Source: Aquila chrysaetos chrysaetos (taxonomy: Eukaryota > Chordata > Aves > Accipitriformes > Accipitridae). From it: a stretch of 64,000 bases of DNA. The stretch is from contig NC_044011.1 in assembly GCF_900496995.4 (NCBI RefSeq), positions 23,468,041 to 23,532,040 on the forward strand, given 5' to 3'. Position numbers and translations under genes: made by a program. Positions 53,218 to 64,000 of this stretch are shown piece by piece (positions within the stretch are counted from its first letter, which is position 1; each line of letters opens with the position of its first letter). The notes beneath the pieces were generated by a model. It was not told where the DNA came from. It saw nothing but the letters and a program-made list of their open reading frames with translations, and did not search any database.

Positions 53218-56200
53218 ATGCTCCCTTCCCAGCCTCTCCTGCACGCTGCGGTGTTTGCACTCGCAGTCCTTCAGGCCCTTGCCTCCGACACCTTCATTGC
53301 AGCCGTCTACGAGCACGCGGTCATCCTGCCAGATGTCACTGACGAGCCCGTTTCTCCCGACGACGCTTTGGCCCTGATGAACAAAAACATGGATGTCTTG
53401 GAAGGGGCCATCAAGGAAGCCGCCCAGCAGGTACTAGGTGTATCGTGAGCCTTGTTAATTAGTGTTTTCTTCTCCTGCTGAGCCTCCGGGTTATCTGTTG
53501 ATGGGTGAATTCTTAACGGAGCCTGTTGTGTCAGGGTGCCCACATCATTGTGACTCCTGAAGACGGCATTTATGGCTGGCATTTCACGAGAGAAGCCATC
53601 TACCCCTACCTGGAGGATATCCCTGATCCGGCAGCGAACTGGATTCCTTGCACCGACCCCACAAGGTGATTTCTTCTGCAGTGATTTATGTGGTTTCAAA
53701 CTAGTGCCTCGTGGAGTCACGAGCTGCTCCCAATAAATGCCTAAGAACTGCTATTTTTTTTCATGCTTTAAACATCCCAAATACCATAGAAATGAGTTGC
53801 ATCAAAAAGAACTCTTAATCAAATGGTAATGGGAATATGCAAGGTAAAAAGCATTGAGATTGTTTCACTTCTAAAAATTGCTAAAAGGGGAAAATGAGGA
53901 AATTTTTGTCAAGTTCATTATTTTTAAAACATTTAATACTTTATCACTTCAGATCAATTGTGAAAATCTTCTGTAAGTATAAGCTAGTTTATTATCATGT
54001 CAGATGCATAGGTTAGACAAGGTGATTCAGTCCTCAGCTCATGTGGCTGGGTGATTTCTAAATCAAATTTCACAATACATTTATCTAGATCTGAAAGAAG
54101 TGCCTTTTAGAAATCCAACCACTTGCAGAGTCTCCTGTGTTACACAGGGTTGCTCTGAATGTGTGTCAGCAGTGGACACCAAGAGGACCAAGTTCGTGTC
54201 TAGGCTAAGCTTTTTTATTCTTCTCTTCTAAGGCTTTATGACGCTAGATTTCAGAAGTCCTCATCTCTGTAAATGCTGTGGCCACTTTTTACTAAAGGCT
54301 TAAGGGCAGCTGCCTTAAACAGAACGAAGAGTCTTAAAAAAGGCTAAAATAGTCTTTCGAAATCAAGGTTTAGATCTGCCTGAAAATTTATTTGGAAGTT
54401 ATTTTAAGTTTATGTCTGCATACCGATTTATTGTCTCCCTTGTTTTCTGAAGCTGTCCATATCTTTTTATGTGTGTTAGCTGGGAATTATATCCACACAG
54501 AAAATAGCATTGCTAAGGGTACAGGAAAGAAGAACACAGGGAGGCCATTTTTTAAAGGTAAAAGAGACCACCAATTTAAAATGATGCTATGAACAGAGAA
54601 GAAAATGAACAGAAACTATGATTTGATCTATCCTTTTTTTCAGCACCTGGGGATGTGCAGTTGGTTAGTGGAATAGTAACTTTGAATGCATTTCTTCCAC
54701 ATCTGAACTTAAACTTGTAAAATTTTTTGTTTTCTTATTTTTGCCAAAAATGCATTAGATTTGCTCCTGCTCCAGTGCAGGAACGACTCAGCTGCATGGC
54801 CAGGAATAACTCCATCTATGTGGTTGCAAACATGGGGGACAAGAAGCTGTGTAACTCCAGTGATCCCGGCTGCCCCAGTGACGGCCGCTATCAGTACAAC
54901 ACTGATGTCGTCTTTGACCCAGAGGGGAAACTGGTGGCTCGTTACCACAAGGTAAAGTGGCCTTGGAAAGTCAGGAGCTATTTTTCCACTACTTGCAAAA
55001 TGTCTCTATTAGGCAAGAGAATTAAATGCCAGTCATTGTCCCATGGCAGATTTTTGCTTCTGTTTATAATTTAAAAGAATCTCTCTCTTGCTGTGAAGTG
55101 TTGACTCCAAATTTGCATTTGCTGTCATGTTTATCAAAACAGACTAGAATGAAAAATGATTGCTCAGGTCCAATTTAGTGGCATATGGTTTTGGTTGACT
55201 TCCTCAGTTCATTAACTCCCTATTACTGGAAATCCTGCTGCTTAAGCACCTTTAGTTTTCAGTGCCAGGTTTTCACCAGACTACCCCTTCACATTCCAGG
55301 ATTTTAAAATGTTCTTCTGCATCTCATCTTAGATGAGTAGTCTGATTTAAGGAAGATAGGTCCTTTCCTATAATTTTTTTTCCTGATGATGTTTCAGCAC
55401 AGTTTTTGCATAATGCGAATTATCTGGACAAAACCAGGGACCTAAGCTGGTTGTTAAAAGAGATGAGGGCATTGAAACATTTGCACCCAATGAAAGTATT
55501 TTCTTCCAGTTTTATGTGCCTACCTGCAAGTTTCATCAAAGTTGTTTGGGAACTGCGTGCCAGATATCATGCCAACGTGGCTAGACTGAAGTCAGTTGTT
55601 TATTTAATGTATTTTGGGCCCAGTATTTCACCTGGTTCTTCAGAGACGTTGCCAAGATATTTCTTTGTGAGAAAACTAGGTGAGGGGGACGCTGATAAAG
55701 TGAGTCTGGTTCCCCCTGTGCCAGTCTGGCATGGCCCAGGTGCTGAGTTACAAGTTCAGTAAACTTGAACCTCTTTTCTGGCTTGGTGCACCTCTTTATT
55801 GTCCAGACCACCTGGAGATTAAGGGATTCTTTTAGTAAACATGAATGTGAAGGAAGAAGGAAAATTTTGGAAAGATGAGAATGTCGCAAACTTGGATTTT
55901 TCTATTGGCTGAGATCATCTGCCTTTCCCCCATCACCGCAGCCTTTGTTTTCTTCTCCGCTCTGCAGTCTCCCAGTACTGTCTTATGCTTCCTGCTGGTG
56001 CTGTGTGCTTCCAGTCCTTCTGTGCATCTCCACACCAAGGTCACCAATCCTGTCTCTTGGCACCAGATCGTCCATGCTCCTCTTCCATTATTATTTGTCT
56101 TCTGTGTGTCTTTTGTGTCACCACAATTATAAACTAGGTGAGGAGAGTGGAGAGATTATTTTTATGGGAGTTGTAGGTGACTGACAGCAACAGACTTGCA

Positions 56201-59200
56201 GATAGCTGGTTGCTTTCCTAGTTAGATGCCAGGGCAGTATATATCTCCCCATATCCACCTTTTGGGCACTATGGTGATCATACAATTTTAGCCTTACTTC
56301 CTACATGTGAAGGCTTTAAACACGGGTCAAAAAAATTCTCTAGTCATTCTGAACCATTTTAGGGAATGACTCCAGGATATTGCAGTAAGCGCCTTTAACC
56401 GGTTTCTCTTTTTTCCTTCCCCTACAGTATAATCTCTTTATGTCAGAAACTCAGTTTAATTACCCAAAAGAGCCAGAAGCCGTCACTTTTGAGACCCCCT
56501 TTGGGAAGTTTGGCATTTTCACTTGCTTCGACATCCTTTTCCATGAGCCTGCTGTGGTCCTGGTGAGCGAGTTGCAGGTGGACACCGTGCTCTTCCCGAC
56601 GGCTTGGATGAACGTCCTGCCGTTTCTGACTGCGATTGAGTTTCACTCTGCCTGGGCTATTGGCATGGGTGTCAACTTCCTAGCTGCCAATACACACTAC
56701 ACCAGCATATCTATGACAGGTAATTAATTGTCACTCTGTCTGAAAAACCTTTATAACCGTGAACCTTTATTCCCTGTTCTGCAAGGTGATTTTGCAGAGA
56801 AATATAGTGTATTTATCTGGAAGGTGAAGAGTCTAGTCACCAAATTTTAAAACTGACAAATCCCATCCCTACTGATGCCATACAAGGTACAGCAAGACTT
56901 GTGGTGTTTTCTTTTCTTCTCCCTAGCTTCTTAGGATTTTCCTTTCTTTATTTTAATGCCTCTGAACAAGTAGTAAGTTACTGCCCTTTCTACCTGAGTA
57001 GAAACTTCTGAAACTTAGGCTCTTTTCCTCTCCACCTCTAAGTCTGTAATTGAATGCCAAACTCTAAATATACTTGTAAACCACATACCTGGCTCCATTT
57101 ATTCTGGCCAAATGAAAGACTTACTTATAGCTGTATTTAACACAGTTGTGGAAAAGTGTTAAAAAAAAATTTTCAGACCTGTTGCAGTAACGCTGCTAAG
57201 AAGTCTACATTTTCTTTTAAGATTGTAGCACTGGTTTTCTAGAGCATAGCTTATGGGATAGTATATTTCAGCTAGACCAGTATCTTTGCTGAGCTGTGAA
57301 ACCACAGTATTGGCTTGGGGCTTCTCATTTGAAATGCCTGACAGACTACTGATTGTGGTCCATTTTATGTGGCTCTTCGGCAGTGATGGGTATGACAGAT
57401 CTTTGTTTTTCCTCTGTCACTTGGCACTGGTCAGGTGTTAATTCCCCATGTGGGGAGGAGTCCTCAGCCAGTGTAAACAGGACTGGACAGCTGCTATCTC
57501 CTTCTTTGTTCACCAGGACGTGCCTGTGATACTCACCTGCGTTGTGTTTTGGATGGTCTCAATTGGTAGATGGTCCTTTTACATCAATTATCTGAGAATA
57601 AAGGAATTCTCAAGCAACATTGTTGCCTACAGGAGAAAAGAGAACTGGGGAGGCCATAAACACAACCATAACATAACATCATAACATCCTCTGCCTTTGG
57701 GAACACTGAGCAGACCTCACGCAGGAAGATAAATGCTATTCTTTGCTAAAGCATGAGCTCTATGTACCGAGTTGCTAATGGTCACCTTTGGTGACACTAA
57801 AATTTCTGTAGTATTTATAAAATAGTGGATAAGCTAGCAGTAGAGACAGTTGAAAGGGCAATACAAAATTTTTTATTCTTTTTGGACCGACTATTGTGCT
57901 GTCCTCAGGGAGTGGTATTTATGCACCAGACGGAGCCAGAACATACTACTACAATATGAAAAATGAAGATGGTCGCCTCCTCATTGCTGAACTAGATTCA
58001 CACCCTCGCCTTTCTCCTGCCTCCCCACCTGCTGTCAGCTGGAGCTCATATGCTTCAAGTGTCGAAAGATTCTCACCGAATGACCATGATTTCAGCGGAC
58101 TCATCTTCCATGACCAGTTCACTTTCACTGAGCTCACTAAGCCTGAGGGGAATCTCACTGTTTGCCAGAAAGACCTCTGCTGTCACTTGAGCTACAAGAT
58201 GGCAGGGAAACAAGAAGATGAAGTTTATGTGCTGGGTGCTTTTGATGGGCTTCATGTTGTTGAAGGACAATACTATCTGCAGGTAATGATTCTTTGGAGG
58301 GGGGGGGTACTTATTTTAGGAAGCTTCTTCACAGGGAGAAACCTTCACCTCTGTGGAGGAAAAAGACAATTACTTTCTTGTATGCTGGAGTCCTGACATC
58401 CTATTTGTTAGCAATGGGAAGTAGTTGCAAAAACGGCCAAGCCCGCTTACCTTTAAATCCAACAAATGCAGTGGAGAGATCTCTAAACCTCTTTTAAGTT
58501 CCCAGAGCGTGCTCACTATTTTTTTAAGCATGCAATATTGGCTGAATTTAGGTCCTCTTTTGTGACTATCTGCAGTAAGTGTTCTGAATCTCCTCTGTAA
58601 TCATCATCAAAGAGTTGCTGTTAAAAAATCAGTTGATCATATCTATCTTTATGAGACGCTGATAACTTAGGGTCACAGAGATGTTAATTTTTTGTCATTA
58701 CTCAAATCATAGCAGTAAAATTTATTGAAATGGCATATGACTTTTACTGGAAATGTGCACTCTTCCTCTCTTTTAATCAAATGTTTGGGAAGACAGTGTG
58801 TTACATCCTGGTTGAATTTGCTTAAAGCCATGTTAGAAAACCTTCTTTGCCTTCATAATTAAGTTATTGTGCCAGCAGATTATTCCTTTTTTAGTTAGTT
58901 ACTTGTGTCTGTCAACATGGCCTTTGCATATCAGCTGGTACAGACTCCAGGATATGGGGGGAGGTCTTAGCCAGCAAACAGCTCATCTAATACATTTAAG
59001 AAGGTAGCTTGAATAAATTCAGTTCTTGGCGAGCTTGCTTGGAAAATTTATTTCAGTGATTGTGGAAGCTGCCAGATGATCTCTACCAGTACTAAATTTT
59101 CTAGAGAAGACAGGAATTTCTACTCTTCCTTTTTCCCTCAGTTTCTTTGTCATTTCCTCAGAACATACTGAGAGAATTTTATTCTTTATTTCTCTGCTTA

Positions 59201-60607
59201 TTTGCATTTCAACACAAAACCATATTTGCTGATGAATAATACTTCTGATGTTTGCAAATATGCTTCTTCTATCCCCCAATATCTGACACAAATAGAAAAA
59301 CTCCATCACCTGTCAGCAAAACCAGCCAACATCCTTTGAATCTTCACAGGAGTGCTAGCCCTATTTCATATTTTTTCATGTTGTCCATAAATATTTATCA
59401 GCTGGAAAATTAACTCTCAGGACAAAAGGAAAACATTGCCATTCCTACTTTCCTCTATGTGCTGCAACTCCTAACAGAAAACTGTGACAGAGGATGCTAA
59501 CTTCATCACCTTGACATATATTCACCAGGAGTTGGATGGAGAACATCAAATTCATATTTCCCATGGACTACCAGCCCATCTAATGAATCATCATTAGCAA
59601 CATGTGCAAATACCAGTAAGAGGACCTGTGTGTACAGTTGCACAATGTACCCATGAGGAGGACTTGGTTTCATTTGCCTAAAATCTCCATTCACAAATTC
59701 ATCTTACTAAAACACGTGAGAAAGCAACCTTCAAACAAGAGAACGGCAATTGGAAGAATTAGTGGAAGTGACAGGATTGGGCTTCAGGAATGAAATAAGG
59801 TGCTCTGGCAGCACTTACATCGAAGCAGGTTATTTCTAACTACTAAGACAATGCAGGTCTGGAATACTCCCAATCAGATCAAGGGTTGAAAAAAATAACC
59901 TACAACTAAAAAGGAGTTGCTTAAAAATTATGAAGGAGATCCTGTGATGGTCACATGCTCCGACACATGCTAGCTTTGATGACGCAAGGCTTTTCCACCA
60001 GAGTGTTTCCATCTGGCTATATATGTTGTTGTCTTCTCCTCCCCACAGATATGCACGCTGCTCAAGTGCAAGAGCACAGACCTGAACACGTGCGGGCAGC
60101 CAGTGGAGACGGCTCAGACCAAGTTTGAGATGTTCTCCCTCAGCGGCACATTTGGCACCAACTACGTCTTTCCAGAAGTCTTGTACAGTGGGGTGCAGCT
60201 GGCCCCCGGGGAGTTTGAGGTAATGGGACATCCTGGAGCTGTGTCATGCTAGATTCTCTGTGGGATAGGAATGGAATAAACTGTCTCAAAACAGCCAAAG
60301 TGAACTTGCTTATAGTGAATAATCAGATCTATTAAATACCTTTTAATGAAGTCACTAGTTTCAGTAAGAGATATGGTCTGACGTTCCTTCCTCCTGTTTT
60401 GTCGCATCTTTCTGAGCTCTTAGCATGTTCATATGGGTACTGGTTTAGTCATGTCCTTCTCTTACGTTTTTCAATCAGGTATTGAATGATGGGCGCTTGA
60501 TAAGTAAGACAAGAACAACAAAACCAGTCATTACTGTTACGCTTTTTGGACGCTGGTATGAAAAGGATCATCTGAAACAAGACCCACAACCACCAGCCTT
60601 CCCGTGA
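53218..60607 (+). CDS. VNN1: Vanin-type pantetheinase, intact (VNN1-like)
   Basis: This enzyme of the nitrilase superfamily splits pantetheine into pantothenate and cysteamine outside the cell. Seven exons with GT-AG borders (53218-53430, 53535-53665, 54759-54951, 56428-56719, 57909-58282, 60049-60219, 60479-60607) total 1,503 nt, or 500 residues (human VNN1 is 513). Residues 1 to about 22 form a signal peptide ([17 protein letters not shown]...). The nitrilase domain covers roughly residues 28-295. Its triad is Glu80 (TPEDGIYGW), Lys179 (LVARYHK) and Cys212 ([10 protein letters not shown]). The C-terminal vanin domain keeps [10 protein letters not shown] and LFGRWYEKD. An N-glycosylation site is visible at NNS. 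The protein ends [10 protein letters not shown] without a hydrophobic tail, so it is probably secreted rather than GPI-anchored. It lies in a same-strand cluster with a vanin pseudogene. The VNN1 symbol is tentative because avian and mammalian vanin copies need not be one-to-one. Confidence 0.93.
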
Positions 60608-60969
60608 TAATACCATAAATGAAGCTGTACACCATTAATCTCACGTCCAAATGAGATACAGCATCCTCTACTACAACAATCCCAATTATGTTTCTTATTT
60701 CCAGTGGCACAAATTTCTTATCAGTGTGCTTTGTTTAGTAATAATGCAGCAATATTATTTTATTGCTACCATTTATTGAGAACTATCTATTTCTATATTA
60801 TAAGATTATTAATCTTTTATTAGTGCAAAACAGCAGTTGTGTTTCTCTCTCTGTTTTCTCGATTTCTATTTTTCAAGCCCTCAGGAAATCTGTATTGTGG
60901 GCCAGAGGATACATTCTTATTAAAACAGCATTGCATATTTCATAATTGCATATTATTATGGGACCAGTA

Positions 60970-60975
60970 AATAAA
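60970..60975 (+). terminator. VNN1: Polyadenylation signal of the intact vanin gene
   Basis: AATAAA lies about 360 bp after the stop codon and is the first clear canonical signal I find downstream of it. The solo LTR begins about 190 bp further on, so the mRNA likely ends before the insertion. Confidence 0.55.
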
Positions 60976-61162
60976 ACAGTAGAAGATGTGATTTGCGGCA
61001 GCTCTCTACAAAAAAGCTCAATAATGCTTTTTCTCTGATACACAACTACTTATGCTGACCTATGCAAGTCTGCTCTTTTACCGCACTTATACTTTTTTTT
61101 CCTATTTGTGTTGTATTGGTTTTATTGCCCTTATGTCATTGGTGCACATTGTGTGGCACATG

Positions 61163-61725
61163 TGTTGTGGTTTAACCCCAGCCAGCAACCAAGCACCATG
61201 CAGCCGCTCGCTCACTCCTTCCCGCTCCCAGTGGGATGGGGAGAGAATCAAAAAAAAGTAAAACTCATGGGTTGAGATAAAGACAGTTTAATAGGACAGA
61301 AAGGAAGAAAAAAAAAAAGACAATAACAATAGTATAAGAACTGGAATATACAAAGCAAGTGATGCACAATGCAATTGCTCACCACTTGCCGACCAATGCC
61401 CAGTTAGTACCTGAGCAGCGATCCCCCCAGGCCAACTCCCCCCAGCTTATATACTGGGCATGATGTCACATGGCATGGAATACCCATTTGGCCAGTTTGG
61501 GTCAGCTGTCCTGGCTGTGTCCCCTCCCAACTTCTTGTGCCCCTCCAGCCTTCCTGCTGGCTGGGCATGAGAAGCTGAAAAATCCTTGACTTAGTAAAAC
61601 CACTACTTAGCAACAACTGAAAACATCAGTGTGTTATTAACATTCTTCTCATAATGAACCCCAAACATAACACTATACCAGCTACTAGAAAGAAAATTAA
61701 TTCTATCCCAGCTGAAACCAGGACA
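61163..61725 (-). mobile_element. Solo LTR, same ERVL-type family as at 20.4 kb
   Basis: This 563-bp element is flanked by the five-base target-site duplication ACATG (61158-61162 and 61726-61730). On the minus strand it begins TGTCCTGGTTTCAGCTGGG and is alignable throughout with the first solo LTR in the window. It is slightly shorter in the (TAA)n-rich middle. There are no internal genes, so it is a fossil. It sits just after the intact vanin gene and inside the 11.7-kb interval between the two segmental-duplication copies. Confidence 0.85.
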
Positions 61726-62232
61726 ACATGGTAGCACAGAATAGTGCATCACGGAGGCTGAGCAAGGACTCCAGTCAAAGAGCCAACCCTGAAACAAAAC
61801 CTGCCACTGCTTTTTGGTCAGAAGGCACTCTTCACATCTTTGCTTCCTTTTCTGCCCCCGTGACCTGTGCTTTGTTGCTGCTGCTGGACCCTAGTGACCT
61901 TCTTTCAGCATATCAACATATAAAGATGTGCATGTTCTGTGGCTGTGTCTTTAAGAGTGGTCAGAGACCTTTATCAGTCTAATTTCTCCTTCCTTTTCCC
62001 TACACTGGCACCATTCCTGGTCTCAGCATGGTGGTCTCAAGGTCCTCAGTCCCAAGTACTTCTGTTATGGAGCTGGTGAGACATTGGGAGTGCAAATACT
62101 ATCCACCCTCCAGCACTGATTATCACTGCTGTGCACCATATGACCTTTTTAGTTTTACAATGAGAATAGATACTCACATGTGACATAACACAGTGTCATG
62201 TCTAACATAATGACATGTTTATCAAAAGGGCC
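61726..62232. other. Spacer between LTR and duplicated segment
   Basis: Unique sequence with no recognised gene or repeat. It ends where similarity to 50,507 onward begins ('acaatgtactctgactcatgg'). Confidence 0.5.
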
Positions 62233-64000
62233 AGACAATGTACTCTGACTCATGGAAGCTCAACATCACTGCTGCTAGTGCCATGCTCTCTTAAAACCTT
62301 GTTCACTGTTGGAGTCAGTTCCTGTCTGACCACAGCCTGATCTCAGTCCAGCAAGGGATTATCCAGTGTGATCCTCTTCCCATGGGTACAGACTCAGGGC
62401 AGACACTGTACTTGTCCCCCGGGAACCTGGTGGGTGATACCTCAGCTCTCTCCCAGGGAAAGGATCTGGATTTAAGGGAGGCTATGGCACGCAAGAAGGT
62501 CTCATCTTGCAATGCCGAAGGGATTCAGCGGGAGCGTGTGGCTGGTCTCAGAGCTGAGAGGTGGCTCCTCAGGTTTGTTCACTGCTGATACCAGTCCTCT
62601 GGCTAGGGGAACGTCTGTGCAAGTAGTACATGATCCCGGCCCTGAACCTCGTGAGTATCTTGAATTCAGGATTTGGGTCAAGGCCATTGTGGTTTGGTTT
62701 AGGCATGTTTGTATGTTGAATATTTTCCGATAGAAGACTGGCATAAGCCATCGTGGCACTAAATTCTTTTTGCTACAAAGATTGTGTTAACATTTATCGT
62801 TGTGAAATGTGTTATTGTGTAAGTCAAGCATACAGAAAGTAATCCTATGCAAATGTGCCCGTGATCCACGTACCAACTCAGTCTGTAAAAAGACAAGGCT
62901 GCGTGTAACCACCAGTAACAATAAACACTTCTTCGATGGACGTGCAGCTAAAAAGCGTTTTGTTGCCTGACAGCTGAGTCAGAACCAAAGAAGGTAAGAA
63001 ACTTGGGCAACCTGCGACAAGTGATTTTTGTGCCTGTGCAACTTTGGCTTCAAGATTTCTGCTGGAGTGTTCTGGAGACGTAAGAAAGCAGGTTGCAATA
63101 GGCAAAATGTAGAAATCGTGGCTCCCATTCACGATGCTCTTCCAACAGAGACCTTTGGGGACCAGAGATCTTCAGAGCTCAGTCACTGAGTGATGTGCTG
63201 ACGGGTTTGCCCACACAAGCAGCGTGCCTGGCGGCCCCCTGCGATGTGGGGCAGCCCCCAAAAGCCCCGCGACTCTGAGCCGGTGCTGTGCCGAGCTGGG
63301 GTGGCACAGGTGGTGGCCGTGGGGCAGCTCTGAGCCGGGGACCGGCCGCCTGCCTCCTGCAGCCCTGCCTGCGCCCCGCGCCCTCGAGTTTGGCCAGGAA
63401 TGCGTCCGTGCTGGTCCTTGCTGAGATTTCCCAAACTCTGGCTTGTTTTCCTGCTGCGACCCGGGCTTGCCTTGAACTGCATTACTACAGCAATGCCACG
63501 CCTGAATCGTTCGCAGATCTGGCAGGGGATGTGTTTCTTCAGCTGCAGCACAGTGGTGACTTCACTACAGGTGGGATAAGGCAGAGTTGCTCAATGCTGG
63601 CAGCTCTCTTGCCTGTGACGTTGGGAGACTTTCCGGGCAGGGTGCTTGCATCTCCTGGTGTCCGCTTCCTGCCAGTTTGGGGAATTCCCGGATTTTGTGC
63701 AAGAGTTCTCCTTTTAAAGCCCCCTCTCTTTGCTTGCCCCCAGCCTCCTCTTGGGCCACTTCCAGGCTCCAGGCATGCGGCTTCCTAAAGCTCGTGCCTC
63801 TGCCGTGCTATTGGTGCTGTCTGCTCCGGAGGCCTGTGCCCTGGACAGAGACATCGCAGCCGTCTACGAGCACAGCATGGTCTAGTCGGAACGGGCTGCA
63901 GTGCCAGTTTCTCCTGAGGAGGCCTTGGTGCTGATGGACAAAAATAAGACTTCTGGGTGAAACTCCATAGCAAAGAGGAAGATGTTGTCAGGATGAAGCA
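62233..64000 (+). repeat. Recent segmental duplication, copy at 62.2-64.0 kb
   Basis: It is nearly identical to 50,507-52,274 at a constant 11,726-bp offset and runs to the window edge without loss of similarity. It therefore extends further right. It includes the unrecognised 1.1-kb part and the third copy of the 586-bp vanin block (63,361-63,946). Confidence 0.92.
63775..63946 (+). pseudogene. Truncated vanin exon 1 (fragment copy 3)
   Basis: It matches the fragment at 52,049-52,220, including the TAG and the break inside codon 58, and was carried here by the 11,726-bp duplication. By analogy a further vanin gene copy would be expected to start near 64,944, about 0.9 kb beyond the window. 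Confidence 0.85.

Noticed and set aside
55600-55800. LTR-like segment in intron 3 of the intact vanin gene
   Set aside because: Some composition is LTR-like, but I could find neither paired TG/CA ends nor a target-site duplication, and no family comes to mind.

Overview
This window is vertebrate nuclear DNA and almost certainly from a bird. It holds intron-rich genes, a 5'-truncated CR1 LINE, two solo LTRs of an endogenous-retrovirus family common in neoavian birds, and the conserved RPS12 - SLC18B1 - vanin gene order. In mammals EYA4 lies on the far side of RPS12, so EYA4 probably lies to the left, outside the window. All exon models were read by hand from splice sites and reading frame.

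Layout. Positions 1-13,560 contain no protein gene I can support. They hold degraded ancient repeats and, near 4,800-5,330, a CpG island with a perfect 96-bp all-GC palindrome beside a minus-strand TATA box and splice donor. Positions 13,655-18,122 (minus) carry RPS12, a complete 132-aa ribosomal protein gene. Three introns each host a snoRNA, in the order known from mammals (SNORD101, SNORD100, SNORA33 from the 5' end), and an extra SNORD100-like copy lies just beyond the poly(A) site. Positions 18,560-24,590 are intergenic with one solo LTR.

Positions 24,590-40,045 (plus) carry SLC18B1, a complete 14-exon vesicular polyamine transporter gene (471 aa) with a CpG-island promoter and a CR1 fragment in its last intron.

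Positions 41,457-64,000 (plus) are a vanin (pantetheinase) cluster. A seven-exon vanin pseudogene has open frames apart from two nonsense codons and a lost splice donor. An intact seven-exon vanin gene (500 aa) follows; it keeps the Glu/Lys/Cys catalytic triad but has no C-terminal GPI-anchor tail. Two truncated copies of a vanin promoter plus exon 1 are also present, and they carry the same nonsense codon as the pseudogene. The last 1.77 kb of the window nearly duplicates 50,507-52,274 at a constant offset of 11,726 bp, so a tandem array probably continues past the window edge. Exon 6 of the pseudogene is almost identical to exon 6 of the intact gene while exon 3 is about 80% identical, which points to local gene conversion.

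The best leads are this expanding vanin array, the exon-6 conversion tract, the extra SNORD100 copy, and the 96-bp GGGGCC palindrome.
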